Assembly: GCF_900176465.1 (NCBI RefSeq)
Contig: NZ_FWXR01000008.1
Coordinates: 1-64,000, forward strand
Direction: 5' to 3'
Source: Fulvimarina manganoxydans
GTDB lineage: Bacteria; Pseudomonadota; Alphaproteobacteria; Rhizobiales; Rhizobiaceae
Length of the DNA stretch: 64,000 nucleotides
The notes below the pieces were generated by a model. It did no database searches. It saw only the letters and a list, made by a program, of their open reading frames with translations, and was not told the DNA's origin. How positions within the stretch are numbered: position 1 is the stretch's first letter; each line of letters begins with the position of its first letter. Positions 1 to 8,937 of the stretch are shown here, piece by piece. The translations under genes and the position numbers were made by a program.

Positions 1-82
1 ACAGACCGCCGGCGGCGATCAGACAAGAGCAAAGCATGAACATCAGGCAAGCCGCTTAAGCCCAGAATCCTGTCTCAAATCC

Positions 83-274
83 TTGCCCCGGTACAGGCAG
101 GACATGAAGATCGACGCGAAGCGCAGCGACGATCTCTCACGCGTCGCGATGGTCGCCGATCAAGCCTGGATCAAATGGGGCGCATCGGCTGCCGATCTCG
201 CGACGGGCGCCAAGCTGAAATGGTTCGATACAAGCGAACGCGACGCCGCCATCGCCTGGGCACGCGACGGGTAG
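83..274 (+). pseudogene. STAS/SEC14-like (SpoIIAA-like) C-terminal fragment
   Basis: The last ~45 residues resemble the C-terminal half of the small SpoIIAA-like STAS/SEC14 proteins: a V-A-D-Q-x-W strand, a K-W-F-D strand and a terminal A-x-A-W-A helix. Members of this family are normally about 120 residues, so only the second half is present. The reading frame stays open leftward to the window edge, but the residues encoded before about position 105 do not look like the family. I read this as a truncated remnant or a gene cut by an older rearrangement. The TTG at 83 is only a formal start. The function of intact members is not well defined. Confidence 0.45.
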
Positions 275-823
275 AAACGGGCATCCAAGAGATAAGAGGC
301 ATATCGGAATTGGCCGCTACTGCCGTTTGCCTGTGACGCGCCGCTGCATCCGAGACGCCCTCTTCCAGCGAAGGTTCGGCGGCAATCTCGCTTCCTCCAC
401 CACTTGCCTTGTTTCTCGAATATTTTTTATCTGCCTCGGCCTGTCGCGGGTCCACTCGGTTCGCGCGTTAACCCGAAAATCGGCTGGCGTTAACCTTTGC
501 TTAATCCCGCACAACCTCGCGGGATCCGAGCGTCAGGGGCATGGTTAATGGCGAGGGGGTCACATCGGCCTGGCGCGTTAACCTTCCTGCCTTAAGGACA
601 ACAAGGCGGGGCTTCGGCTCGTCAATCACCGTAAAGCCGGGCATCGTTAGGGTTGCCGGACCCTTGCCGTCCGAGGCGAAATTCGCCGTATTCCATTCAA
701 TCGTTTGCAAGTATAAGTCCTGAATTCCTCGGTGCATATTTGGAACAAATTGTCGGATCTAAATTGGATTGGAAGTAAATCTAGGATGTCAATCTCCCCT
801 TGCATCGACAGGGAGACACGACA
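275..823. other. Non-coding stretch with several GTTAAC motifs
   Basis: I find no convincing gene in these ~550 bases; short open frames on both strands lack family resemblance. The notable content is repeated GTTAAC/TTAA words near 467, 489 and 578, one of which forms a full TTAA-N7-TTAA box (listed separately). The stretch lies immediately upstream of the transglutaminase-like peptidase gene and may hold its control region. Confidence 0.4.
490..504. promoter_or_regulatory. CtrA-like box TTAA-N7-TTAA
   Basis: The sequence TTAACCTTTGCTTAA has the exact TTAA-N7-TTAA spacing of the alphaproteobacterial cell-cycle regulator CtrA. It lies in non-coding DNA about 320 bases upstream of the peptidase gene at 824. 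The distance is long for direct promoter control, so the link to that gene is inference. Confidence 0.35.
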
Positions 824-1417
824 GTGCATAACATCATTCGCAATACCGCATTGACCATCGCACTGGGTGTTTTGCTTCTTTCAGGTCACGAGGCCAACGC
901 CGAGATGGCCGTCACCGGGCCGACCTCCCAGCCGGTGGGGCACTACGAATTCTGCAAGATTTATCCGCAGGACTGCACGCAGAACGACATCGTCGCCAAA
1001 GCGCGGCTCGACGATCGCACCTGGCAGACGATGCTCGAAATCAACGATGCGGTGAATGTCGCAATCGCACCGCGGACCGACGAGGAGATGCACGGCGTTC
1101 CCGAGCTCTGGTCCTATCCGACCACCGAAGGCGATTGCGAGGATTACGCTCTTCTGAAGCGCTACATGCTGGAGCGCGAAGGCTTTCCTCGCTCCGCGCT
1201 TCTGATCACCGTCCTGCGCCAGCCGAGCGGCGCCGGCCACGCGGTTCTGACCGTGCGCACCGACCGCGGCGACTTCATCCTCGACAATCTCGATCAGCGC
1301 GTCCTCGACTGGGAGGATACGGTCTATCTCTACCTGAAGCGCCAGTCCGAGAAGCACGCCGGCAAATGGGTCGGGATCGCCGACGATCGCGGGATACTGG
1401 TCGGAAGCGTGCGTTGA
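824..1417 (+). CDS. Transglutaminase-like cysteine peptidase, periplasmic (BTLCP/DUF920)
   Basis: The 197-residue product has an N-terminal signal peptide ending near A-N-A-E and then the bacterial transglutaminase-like cysteine peptidase fold. The likely catalytic residues are Cys105 in E-G-D-C-E-D-Y, His139 in G-A-G-H-A-V-L-T and an Asp in the following D-F-I-L-D-N strand. Length and motif order fit the family. I chose the GTG at 824 because AGGGAG lies about nine bases before it and the signal peptide then starts cleanly. In Hyphomicrobiales this family often occurs near envelope genes, and here SleB and L,D-transpeptidases are in the same island. The substrate is unknown. Confidence 0.85.
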   Translation: MHNIIRNTALTIALGVLLLSGHEANAEMAVTGPTSQPVGHYEFCKIYPQDCTQNDIVAKARLDDRTWQTMLEINDAVNVAIAPRTDEEMHGVPELWSYPTTEGDCEDYALLKRYMLEREGFPRSALLITVLRQPSGAGHAVLTVRTDRGDFILDNLDQRVLDWEDTVYLYLKRQSEKHAGKWVGIADDRGILVGSVR

Positions 1418-1630
1418 TTAGGACATGGCCGGCTGAAGAGAAGGCCCGCCCCGCAGGATGGACCCTACTGCTTTACAATGCGAGATCCTCCAATCTAACC
1501 GACCTTCCTATTGCAGCGGACGTGGCGGTGCCTTGAGCATCCCTCTCGAGGAGCTGTTCGCCAACGCACGGAGAATGGGAAGAGCGGATTCCGGTGAACT
1601 CTTTTTGTTTTCGCTGTGATCCATTCACGA

Positions 1631-2461
1631 TCATTGCGGCCGGCAGTCCGGTACTTCGAAGAGCTCGAGTTGGGTCAACGTCCCCGCGAACCCGTAGTCT
1701 CCCGTCTCGAAAGCGATCTCTCCGGAAATGCCGTTCTCGTAGAGGGTGTAAGTGGTTTCGAAGAGCGGCAGCCCGTCGGGATCGCTGTCGCTGTTGTAGT
1801 AGACTTCCTTCACTTCCCAGGCCCGCAATCCGTCGAGTTTTTCGGGCACCTCGCGAGCGTCGTCGGTCACCCGCCCCACACCTTCGTCGGAAGACGTCTC
1901 CTCTCCGACCGCAGTGATGATGGCCGTCGTGGAAAGGAGCTTATCGGCCTCATTGTCGCCGTCGAAGAGCTTGGTCTCCACGATCCTCTCGCCGGCCTTC
2001 GCCTTCTCGATCAGCTCCATGGTGTGGGCAGACGGAAAGACGGATAGCGGAAGGTCGAAGCTTCTCGCTTCAGGCTCTTCCAGCTCGACCCTTGTCGACG
2101 AGTCCGAATTGGTCGCTTTCCCCCGGATCACCCAAGCCGCAGCGCCATCAACGAACGTTCTCGTGGTGAAGGTGAACGTGTTGGCGGCGGCATCCTCGGC
2201 GGAAACCGTCTGCTGGTCGGTCACCACGGTGGCATCCTCGCGCTCGAAACGGGCGACAAAGCGGTAGTCGAGATCGAAGGTCCCGCACGTTTCCTGTCGA
2301 AATTCCATCGCGATCCGGCCCGAACCGTCGATTAGATCCATGGATCTCGAGGTCAGAGCGAGATCATAAACGGCTCGATGCGGGGCGAGCGTCGCGGCGA
2401 GCGATCCACTCGCCATTAAGGCGATTGGAACCACCGGTAGAAGGCCGATGAACCTTGCCAT
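1631..2461 (-). CDS. eipB: EipB family cell-envelope integrity protein (DUF1849)
   Basis: The 276-residue product starts with a clear signal peptide (M-A-R-F-I-G-L-L... ending S-L-A-A). It continues with the DUF1849 signature: A-P-H-R-A-V-Y-D-L near the mature N-terminus, two conserved cysteines (C-G-T-F-D and the C-terminal V-P-D-C) and a beta-rich body. In Brucella, EipB is a periplasmic beta-spiral protein needed for envelope integrity, its two cysteines forming a disulphide. A purine-rich AAGGAAGG lies about nine bases upstream of the ATG at 2461. The gene is divergent from the P-type ATPase, whose MerR-type promoter sits in the shared 200-base gap. A longer reading frame to 2665 exists but would bury the signal peptide. 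Confidence 0.85.
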   Translation of the reverse strand: MARFIGLLPVVPIALMASGSLAATLAPHRAVYDLALTSRSMDLIDGSGRIAMEFRQETCGTFDLDYRFVARFEREDATVVTDQQTVSAEDAAANTFTFTTRTFVDGAAAWVIRGKATNSDSSTRVELEEPEARSFDLPLSVFPSAHTMELIEKAKAGERIVETKLFDGDNEADKLLSTTAIITAVGEETSSDEGVGRVTDDAREVPEKLDGLRAWEVKEVYYNSDSDPDGLPLFETTYTLYENGISGEIAFETGDYGFAGTLTQLELFEVPDCRPQ

Positions 2462-2625
2462 CGATACTGCCTTCCTTCTGCAAATCCCGAGATTGGCTTG
2501 CCCGCCGGCTCTCGCCATGGGCCACCACGGACGGCCGATTTCCCGCAATAGCAGATCGTGCCACCTTGATCTCTTCCTCGCCTTTGACGCCGCAACGATC
2601 AGGGCAACTCTTTGCATTTTCTCCC

Positions 2626-2656
2626 TTGCTCCTCCAGTCGCTGGAGGAAATAGCTT
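2626..2656 (+). promoter_or_regulatory. MerR-type promoter/operator of the metal ATPase operon
   Basis: A -35 TTGCTC (2626-2631) and a -10 TAGCTT (2651-2656) are separated by 19 bases. The spacer holds a perfect 7-3-7 dyad, CCTCCAG-TCG-CTGGAGG (2631-2647). The over-long spacer with a central dyad is the hallmark of MerR-family activated promoters. The ATPase start codon follows 7 bases after the -10. Two close copies occur at 13394 and 18798. Confidence 0.85.
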
Positions 2657-2663
2657 GCCTCTC

Positions 2664-4898
2664 ATGAATTTCGAGGGTCTTGCGGTGGCAACGGTGCTTC
2701 ATCAGACACGTTTTCGCGTCAGCGGCATGGATTGCGCCTCCTGCGCCGCCAAAATCGACACTGCCGTCCGGCGCTTGCCGGGCGTGGAAGACGTGGGGGT
2801 CTCGGTCGCGGCTGGTACGATGACGGTGACCCATGGCGAGGATCTGACGGGCGAAGCGATCGCACGGCAGGTAAGAAATCTCGGTTACGGCGCGGCCGCG
2901 GCAGATAGCGACTCAGGGAAAAGATCCGAAGGAACAACCTGTGCGCATTCTCATGCACATGAGCATTCAGAACACAACCACGAGCATCATCATGGAGACG
3001 AGCTTCACTCGCATGCTCATGAGTCTGCCGGCGACCAACCCTGGTGGCGTACCCAGAAGGCGCTGCTGTCATTTGCCTGTGGGACGGCTCTGGCCGTTGC
3101 CTATCTCGCCGGTCTGGCTTTCCCCGCCATCGAGCGCTGGGCCTTTCTCCTCGCGCTCGCCGTCGGCCTGATCCCGATCGCCCGGCGCGCAGTGGTGGCG
3201 GCTCGGTTCGGAACGCCGTTCTCGATCGAAATGCTGATGACGATCGCCGCCGTTGGCGCTGTCATCATCGATGCCACGGAGGAGGCGGCCGCCGTCGTGC
3301 TCCTCTTCCTTATCGGCGAGATGCTGGAAGGTGTTGCCGCCGGGCGGGCGCGCCAAAGCATTCAGGGCCTTACAAATCTCGTTCCCAGGACGGCGCTACT
3401 GGAGCAGGACGGTGAGACGATGGCAGTTCCTGCCGAAGGCCTCACAGTCGGCTCGATCATCATGGTTCGTCCCGGCGATCGCATCGCGGCGGACGGGGTG
3501 ATCGTCGAGGGATTGAGCGAAATCGACGAGGCGCCGGTCACCGGCGAGAGCGTTCCGAAACGCAAGGGTGGGGGAGACATTGTCTTCGCCGGCACGATCA
3601 ACACGGACGGCGTGCTCCGCATCAAGGTGACGGCCGCGGCGGCCGACAACACCATCGCGCGCGTGGTGCGGCTGGTCGAGGAGGCACAGGAGAGCAAGGC
3701 TCCGACGGAACGCTTCATTGACCGCTTCTCACGCTTCTATACCCCTGGCGTGCTGGTCGTCGCGGCGATAACCGCAATCCTGCCGCCGCTCCTGTTCGGC
3801 GCCGTGTGGGAGGAGTGGATTTACAAGGGTCTCGCCATTCTTCTGATCGGCTGCCCCTGCGCCCTCGTCATCTCGACGCCGGCGGCGATCGCGGCAGGTC
3901 TCTCCGCAGGCGCCCGGCGGGGTCTCCTGATGAAGGGCGGCGCCGCTCTTGAGGGGCTTGGCAAAATTACCGTCGTCGCGCTCGACAAAACGGGAACGCT
4001 TACTGAGGGGCGTCCGTCCGTCACGGCCGTTATACCGGGGAAGCGATCTCATCAGGATGTTCTGTCGCTTGCTGCGGCGCTGGAACAGGGTTCCAGTCAT
4101 CCCCTCGCTATCGCCATTCTGCAGAAAGCGAAGGCTGAAGGCGTGCCGATCCCCCCAGCCTCTGATTCAGAGGCGATTGCCGGAGAAGGGGTTCTTGGTA
4201 GCGTCGGCGGTGAACGGGTCTTCCTTGGATCTCCTCAGGCCGCCTCCAAGCGCGCAGCAATCTCGCAGGAACAGCAAGAGACGATCTCCGAGTTCAACAG
4301 GCAGGGCAAGACAGTTTCTGTGGCGCTTGTGGATGACACGATTGCAGGCTTCATCGCCATCCGCGATGAGCCCCGCCCGGATGCCAAAGATGGCTTGGCG
4401 GTTCTGAAGAGGGCGGGCATCCGGACGATCATGCTGACCGGCGACAACCATCGGACCGCGGATGCTGTAGCGACAGGACTTGGCATCGAAGCCCGAGCGG
4501 AGCTCCTGCCCGAGGACAAGCAACAGGTTGTCCGCGAGCTTCAGAACAGCGGCTATTTCGTCGCTAAGGTGGGTGACGGCATCAACGACGCACCGGCGCT
4601 TGCCGCTGCCGATATCGGCATCGCCATGGGCGGGGGAACGGACGTGGCGCTGGAGACGGCAGATGCCGCCATCCTGCACGCCCGGGTCCGCGACATCCCG
4701 GACATGATCTCCCTTTCCCGCAAGACGATGGGCAACATCCGTCAGAATATCACGATCGCGCTAGGGCTGAAGGCGGTGTTCCTGGTTACGACGCTCCTTG
4801 GCATCACCGGGCTTTGGCCCGCTATCCTCGCCGACACGGGCGCGACGGTGCTGGTCACGGCCAACGCCATGCGGCTGCTCGGTTGGAAGGCAGGTTGA
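2664..4898 (+). CDS. cadA: Heavy-metal P1B-type ATPase (Zn/Cd/Pb exporter)
   Basis: The 744-residue protein exports divalent soft metals from the cytoplasm. Domains in order: an HMA metal-binding domain with G-M-D-C-A-S-C at about 21-27; a very His-rich linker around residues 92-120; paired transmembrane helices; the actuator loop with T-G-E-S; the C-P-C membrane motif; the phosphorylation site D-K-T-G-T; the hinge G-D-G-I-N-D; and a C-terminal D-T-G-A-T-V-L-V-T-A-N-A helix typical of the ZntA/CadA (P1B-2) subgroup. The ATG at 2664 follows directly on the MerR-type promoter; the frame is open further upstream, but that part would overlap the promoter and eipB. The stop codon overlaps the next start (TGATG). 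Exact metal preference is inference. Confidence 0.93.
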   Translation: MNFEGLAVATVLHQTRFRVSGMDCASCAAKIDTAVRRLPGVEDVGVSVAAGTMTVTHGEDLTGEAIARQVRNLGYGAAAADSDSGKRSEGTTCAHSHAHEHSEHNHEHHHGDELHSHAHESAGDQPWWRTQKALLSFACGTALAVAYLAGLAFPAIERWAFLLALAVGLIPIARRAVVAARFGTPFSIEMLMTIAAVGAVIIDATEEAAAVVLLFLIGEMLEGVAAGRARQSIQGLTNLVPRTALLEQDGETMAVPAEGLTVGSIIMVRPGDRIAADGVIVEGLSEIDEAPVTGESVPKRKGGGDIVFAGTINTDGVLRIKVTAAAADNTIARVVRLVEEAQESKAPTERFIDRFSRFYTPGVLVVAAITAILPPLLFGAVWEEWIYKGLAILLIGCPCALVISTPAAIAAGLSAGARRGLLMKGGAALEGLGKITVVALDKTGTLTEGRPSVTAVIPGKRSHQDVLSLAAALEQGSSHPLAIAILQKAKAEGVPIPPASDSEAIAGEGVLGSVGGERVFLGSPQAASKRAAISQEQQETISEFNRQGKTVSVALVDDTIAGFIAIRDEPRPDAKDGLAVLKRAGIRTIMLTGDNHRTADAVATGLGIEARAELLPEDKQQVVRELQNSGYFVAKVGDGINDAPALAAADIGIAMGGGTDVALETADAAILHARVRDIPDMISLSRKTMGNIRQNITIALGLKAVFLVTTLLGITGLWPAILADTGATVLVTANAMRLLGWKAG

Positions 4899-5488
4899 TG
4901 GAGGATCTCCTTCGCTTCGGTCCCCTTGTCTTCCTGGCGGCGACCTGCCTGTGGCTGATGGTCGCCACGCGGCGAACCTCGTCCGAGATTGGGCGTAAGG
5001 CCTACGGCTTCGGCGGATCAACCCGGCAGCAGGTCGCGCAGGGCCTGTTCCGCGTGAGCGTCGTCGCGGCCTTGCTCAGCACGGCCGGGCATGCGGCGGG
5101 CCTGGACTGGGCCGTCCTGGTGCCGCTTTTCGCCGATCCGGCCTGGATGCGGTATGCCGGGCTGGCGCTGGCGCTGGGTGGCTCGCTTCTGACGATGTTC
5201 GCGCAGTCGAACATGGGACGGCGCTGGCGGGTTGGCGTTCCGGACGCCGCCCCGGACGCGCTGGTCACGGCGGGTTTATTTGGCTTCTCGCGCAACCCGG
5301 TGTTCCTCGCAATGCTGACGCTGGCGGTCGGGCTCGCCGCAGCGTTGTCGTCCCCGGTCATGATCGCGTGCGCGGCAGTGTTCTGGCTCGCCTGCCAGAT
5401 CCAGGTGCGGGACGAAGAGCGATACCTCGGGGACGCCTTCGGAGCGCAATACGCCGCATATCGGACACAGGTTCGTCGGTGGGTTTGA
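4898..5488 (+). CDS. Isoprenylcysteine carboxyl methyltransferase-like membrane protein
   Basis: The 196-residue integral membrane protein has about five hydrophobic segments. Its C-terminal ICMT/PEMT-type region includes G-L-F-G-F-S-R-N-P-V-F-L and R-D-E-E-R-Y-L-G-D-A-F-G, followed by Y-A-A-Y. These match the SAM- and lipid-binding pattern of the family. Its start overlaps the stop of the metal ATPase, so the two are translationally coupled and share the MerR-type promoter. Related proteins are often found next to metal efflux genes in proteobacteria, but the methyl acceptor is unknown. The family call is firm; any role in metal tolerance is inferred from context. Confidence 0.85.
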   Translation: MEDLLRFGPLVFLAATCLWLMVATRRTSSEIGRKAYGFGGSTRQQVAQGLFRVSVVAALLSTAGHAAGLDWAVLVPLFADPAWMRYAGLALALGGSLLTMFAQSNMGRRWRVGVPDAAPDALVTAGLFGFSRNPVFLAMLTLAVGLAAALSSPVMIACAAVFWLACQIQVRDEERYLGDAFGAQYAAYRTQVRRWV

Positions 5489-5525
5489 AGCGGCCTTCCG
5501 GCACGGAACAGACAAGGAGAACAAA

Positions 5526-5996
5526 ATGCACGGATATGGGAAATCGGGATTGGCGGCGATCGCGGGACTGCTCATGACCTCCTCGCTCGCCTCGGCCGCA
5601 GCCGAGAGTGTCGAGGTCTTCTCGACGTCAGGCTGCGGCTGCTGCATCGGCTGGATCAAGCATCTGGAGGGCGCCGGCTTCGAGGTTACGAACGAAAACC
5701 TTCCCATGGCGGACCTCTACGCCAAGAAAATGAACGCCGGCCTGAAGCAGGGCCAGACCTCCTGCCACACGGGCTTCGTCGACGGCTACATCATTGAAGG
5801 CCATGTACCGGCGAAGGAAGTTCGCCGCCTCCTCGCGGAGCGGCCCGACGCAATCGGCCTGACGGTCCCCGATATGCCGGCGGGATCACCCGGCATGGGC
5901 GAGAGCGACGAACCCTACGACGTTTTAATCGTCCGGGAGGACGGGACGGCCGATATCTACGCGACCTATCCGAAGAAGGAGACTTCCGCGCAATGA
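5526..5996 (+). CDS. DUF411 metal-binding periplasmic protein
   Basis: The 156-residue protein has a signal peptide ending near S-A-A-A, then the DUF411 domain. That domain carries the motif S-T-S-G-C-G-C-C, a second cysteine in T-S-C-H-T-G-F-V-D-G-Y, and the strand V-E-G-H-V-P-A-like I-E-G-H-V-P-A. DUF411 proteins are linked to copper and other soft-metal handling. AAGGAG lies nine bases before the ATG. The stop overlaps the start of the copper chaperone gene (ATGA). Two cysteine clusters in an oxidising compartment fit a metal relay, but the specific metal is inferred from the neighbours. Confidence 0.88.
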   Translation: MHGYGKSGLAAIAGLLMTSSLASAAAESVEVFSTSGCGCCIGWIKHLEGAGFEVTNENLPMADLYAKKMNAGLKQGQTSCHTGFVDGYIIEGHVPAKEVRRLLAERPDAIGLTVPDMPAGSPGMGESDEPYDVLIVREDGTADIYATYPKKETSAQ

Positions 5997-6478
5997 GACT
6001 GCCGATCACGATTGCCATGGCTGTCGCTCTGAGTGGGGCGGCCGCCGCACATGAGTTTAACGCCGGAGACCTCGTCATCGGTCATCCCTGGTCGCGGACA
6101 ACGCCGCCGGGCGCGCCGACCGGCGCAGGCTACGTGGCGATCACCAACAACGGGTCCGAGCTGGAACGGCTGGTCGGCGGCTCGGCCGAAGTATCGGAAG
6201 GGTTCGAGCTTCACACGTCCGAAACGGTCGATGGCGTGGCTCGGATGCGCCCGGTCGAGGGCGGCCTTGCCATCCCTCCAGGGGCAACGGTCGCGCTGGA
6301 GCCCGGCGGCACGCACGCGATGCTGACCGGCCTGAAGGAACCTATCAAGGAAGGTGAGGCCTTCTTCGGCACCCTTCTCTTCGAGCGGGCAGGCGAAGTC
6401 CCGATCGAGTTCGCGGTCGAGGGCTTTGGTGGCAGTGCGAAAACGGCTGCAGACCAGCACGAAGGGCATGGCCGATGA
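5993..6478 (+). CDS. PCu(A)C copper chaperone, periplasmic
   Basis: The 161-residue product has a short signal peptide (to A-A-A-A-H) and a PCu(A)C cupredoxin-like domain. The Cu(I)-binding set is visible: His in E-L-H-T-S-E, Met in A-R-M-R-P-V, then His and Met in G-G-T-H-A-M-L. It ends with a His-containing tail (D-Q-H-E-G-H-G). Such proteins deliver copper to the CuA centre of cytochrome oxidase together with SCO, which is the next gene. Overlapping starts and stops with both neighbours imply coupled translation. Confidence 0.92.
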   Translation: MRLPITIAMAVALSGAAAAHEFNAGDLVIGHPWSRTTPPGAPTGAGYVAITNNGSELERLVGGSAEVSEGFELHTSETVDGVARMRPVEGGLAIPPGATVALEPGGTHAMLTGLKEPIKEGEAFFGTLLFERAGEVPIEFAVEGFGGSAKTAADQHEGHGR

Positions 6479-7095
6479 CTCTGCGCGCGTTCCGCTGGAC
6501 GCTCTGGGCCGCGGTCGGCGCGCTTTTCCTGATGCTCGGCTCCGCAGCAGGACTGATGGTTCTGCAAAGCGCAAGCCAACCGCCGTCCGGATCCGCGGCG
6601 TCGACCAGTGTCGCCGACATCGGCGGGGAGTTCTCGCTGATCGACCACGAGGGACAACGGCGGACTTGGTCCGATTTCCGAGGCAAGCCCGTGGCGCTGT
6701 TCTTCGGCTTCACCAATTGCCCCGATATCTGTCCGACCACCCTCGGCGAACTCTCCGTGCTGCTCGATGAGCTGGGGCCGCAAGGCGACGATCTGCAGGT
6801 TCTGCTGATCTCAGGCGACCCGGAGCGCGACACGCCGGAGCGGCTGAAGGAATATTTGCAGTCCTTTGATCCAAGGATCGTCGCATTGACCGGAACGGGG
6901 GAGGAGGTCGACGCTGCGTTCTCCGCCTTTAAGGCCTATCGCGAGGTCGTCCCACTCGAGGACGGGAACTACACCGTGGACCACTCGGCGGGAGTCTACC
7001 TGTTCGACCGGGAGGGCAGTTTCTTCGGAACTCTGGACATTCATGAATCGACCGAGGTGCAGAGGCAAAAAATCGAACGCCTGCTCGCAATCTAA
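6475..7095 (+). CDS. SCO family thioredoxin-fold copper protein
   Basis: The 206-residue protein has one N-terminal membrane anchor (about residues 10-30) and a thioredoxin-like SCO domain facing the periplasm. The copper ligands are visible: C-P-D-I-C-P (C-x3-C) and the distal His in Y-T-V-D-H-S-A. SCO proteins act as thiol reductases and copper donors in assembly of the oxidase CuA site. It closes the tight run ATPase, ICMT, DUF411, PCu(A)C, SCO. The combination of a Zn/Cd-type exporter with copper-delivery genes in one run is unusual. Confidence 0.92.
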   Translation: MTLRAFRWTLWAAVGALFLMLGSAAGLMVLQSASQPPSGSAASTSVADIGGEFSLIDHEGQRRTWSDFRGKPVALFFGFTNCPDICPTTLGELSVLLDELGPQGDDLQVLLISGDPERDTPERLKEYLQSFDPRIVALTGTGEEVDAAFSAFKAYREVVPLEDGNYTVDHSAGVYLFDREGSFFGTLDIHESTEVQRQKIERLLAI

Positions 7096-7248
7096 GCTGC
7101 GCCAAGTGCCAGCTTAAACACGGATATACAGCTAGGTTCTCAGTGGGCCTGTTATGCTTGCCGATTGATCGGCCCCACGCAACAAATACAACCGGTCATG
7201 CCGGACGAGGGATCGACGCGGACACAACAAAGTGAGGCAGAACCAAGG

Positions 7249-7866
7249 ATGACGAAGCCGTTCAGGAATGCGGTGCTGGGCGTCATGTGCGCTCTTTCGG
7301 CGGGTTGTACGTCCACCGGAAGCTCGACCGATATGTCGTCCCTGCCAGCGCCGTCGAATGCGGCGCTGGCAATCGATGCGGCGGTCGGCGCGGCCCCGTC
7401 GACGGCGGGCACTTCGACGGAGGCAACTCAGGACCTTTACTATCTGGAGTTCCGAGCGCGCACGGCAGAGAGCTACGGCCACACCTTCGCGATGTTCGGC
7501 AAGCGCAACGCTCAGGGGCAGATCCTCACCCGTGAAGTTGCAGGCCTCCACCCTGCCTCGACCAGCGACATTCCCTACGTGCTTGGGCACATCATCCCCG
7601 TTCCCTCGGAAACCGGACCCAGTGACGGCGATCTTGAGGACCAGTACATGACCGCGAACTATCGTATCGATCTGACCAAGGCCGAGTATGACGACGTTGT
7701 CGGCTACATTCGAGAGTTGCAGGCCAGCTCGCCGGTCTGGCATGCCGTTCTCTACAATTGCAGCGCCTTCGTCGGGGACATTGCTCAATATATGGGCCTG
7801 CGGACACCACCGTCGCTTCTGTTCCCGGAGACGTACATCAACACCTTGCGTGAAATGAACACGTGA
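7249..7866 (+). CDS. Lipoprotein with permuted papain-like His...Cys motifs, function unknown
   Basis: The 205-residue product begins with a lipoprotein signal (lipobox L-S-A-G-C at about 17-21), so it should be lipid-anchored in the envelope. Past a Ser/Ala/Thr-rich linker it carries S-Y-G-H-T-F-A-M-F-G and later L-Y-N-C-S-A-F-V-G-D-I-A. A His motif before an N-C-S-A-F motif is the order seen in circularly permuted NlpC/P60 or LRAT-like cysteine enzymes, and I infer that fold. AAGG lies close before the ATG at 7249. The gene overlaps the following reading frame slightly. I do not recognise a characterised family. Confidence 0.6.
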   Translation: MTKPFRNAVLGVMCALSAGCTSTGSSTDMSSLPAPSNAALAIDAAVGAAPSTAGTSTEATQDLYYLEFRARTAESYGHTFAMFGKRNAQGQILTREVAGLHPASTSDIPYVLGHIIPVPSETGPSDGDLEDQYMTANYRIDLTKAEYDDVVGYIRELQASSPVWHAVLYNCSAFVGDIAQYMGLRTPPSLLFPETYINTLREMNT

Positions 7867-7940
7867 GGGCCCGAATGACGTGCTCCCATCGATCGGTAGA
7901 TGCCCCAGCGCCGCCGGATGCCCTTCCAAGGTTCCACACG

Positions 7941-8459
7941 ATGTCCCTTCGTCCTCTGCCGCTGCTCGCGACCGCTGCCGTCCTCATCGTTCAAAGCAGT
8001 ATCGGTTTGGCCGCCGACGGCGACCTAGAGCCAAGTTCCTTATCCGCAATTGTCGTCGAGCATTCGGACATCCTGATCTCATCCAAATCCAGCAAGCCTC
8101 GGCTGGAGGGCTATCTAATTATCTGGAACGGGACCGGTCAAAGCGCGATAATCACGGACGTCCGCAGCCAAGTTTTCGAGGAGATCAAGTTCGTGCAGAC
8201 GATGAAAACCGGAGCCGAAACAGAGGCAGTCATGCGCGAAAAACTTTCCATTCCTGCACATTCCGAGCTGCTGATGCGCCCTGGAGGAGTTTATCTGTCG
8301 ATCGATCCCGGTGAAAGGATGCCTCGCGCGGGCGAACAAATCGATCTGGAGGTCTTCTATGCGGATGGAGCCTCGGAAGTGGTCGTGGCGCAGGTCAGGG
8401 CCGAGAGGGCCGAGATCGAGGACCACCATCACGGCATGCCGCTGATCGAGCACATGTAG
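7941..8459 (+). CDS. Exported protein with a PCu(A)C-like fold, function uncertain
   Basis: The 172-residue product has a signal peptide ending near G-L-A-A. Its body has the strand order of a PCu(A)C domain: W-N-G-T-G, V-F-E-E-I-K-F, I-P-A-H-S-E-L-L-M-R-P-G-G. The canonical Met and His copper ligands are only partly kept (a His and Met in A-H-S-E-L-L-M). The C-terminus is His-rich (D-H-H-H-G-M-P-L-I-E-H-M), which could bind metal. I chose the ATG at 7941 because it starts a clean signal peptide; the frame is open back to 7863. Confidence 0.6.
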   Translation: MSLRPLPLLATAAVLIVQSSIGLAADGDLEPSSLSAIVVEHSDILISSKSSKPRLEGYLIIWNGTGQSAIITDVRSQVFEEIKFVQTMKTGAETEAVMREKLSIPAHSELLMRPGGVYLSIDPGERMPRAGEQIDLEVFYADGASEVVVAQVRAERAEIEDHHHGMPLIEHM

Positions 8460-8589
8460 GGGAACGTGAATAGCGAGTTCCATGGGCTGGGCATGCCTCG
8501 ATGACGTCCAGCTTCGTTTGGCGAGCGAAATCCCAAACCCTGCTCGCAGCTTAAGTCGAAGGCAACGATACCCCTTGTATAAGCGCTAA

Positions 8590-8937
8590 ATGACCACCTT
8601 CATCCGACATGCGTTGCTGGTTTGTTTCCTGCTTGGGGCGGTAGGTCATGCGAAGGCCGTATCCGACCTTTGCAGCGATCCACTCGCGTTGGATAGGGAT
8701 GCATTGGTGTTTGTCGTGACGGCAGCGGATTTCACCAGCAGCCGGACACCGGCACCGGCGGAGTCGAGCGAGACCGGTCAGCCCCACAACCAGCACTGCA
8801 AGGCGGCGGCCGTACAGGCTTGCCCGCCCGCCCTCGTCACCCTCAAGGCTTTTTCAACATCTTATTCGGACACAACGATCCTCGGATCAGGCTGCACGCC
8901 AGGCCTTATTGATCGGCCGCCAATTCCTTCGCTCTGA
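8590..8937 (+). CDS. Small secreted protein, unknown function
   Basis: The 115-residue frame starts with a plausible signal peptide (hydrophobic core L-L-V-C-F-L-L-G-A, cleavage near A-K-A) and has four further cysteines in the mature part. I do not recognise the family and no clear ribosome binding site precedes the ATG. It lies between envelope genes on the same strand. It could be a small exported metal-related protein or a spurious frame. Confidence 0.4.
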   Translation: MTTFIRHALLVCFLLGAVGHAKAVSDLCSDPLALDRDALVFVVTAADFTSSRTPAPAESSETGQPHNQHCKAAAVQACPPALVTLKAFSTSYSDTTILGSGCTPGLIDRPPIPSL

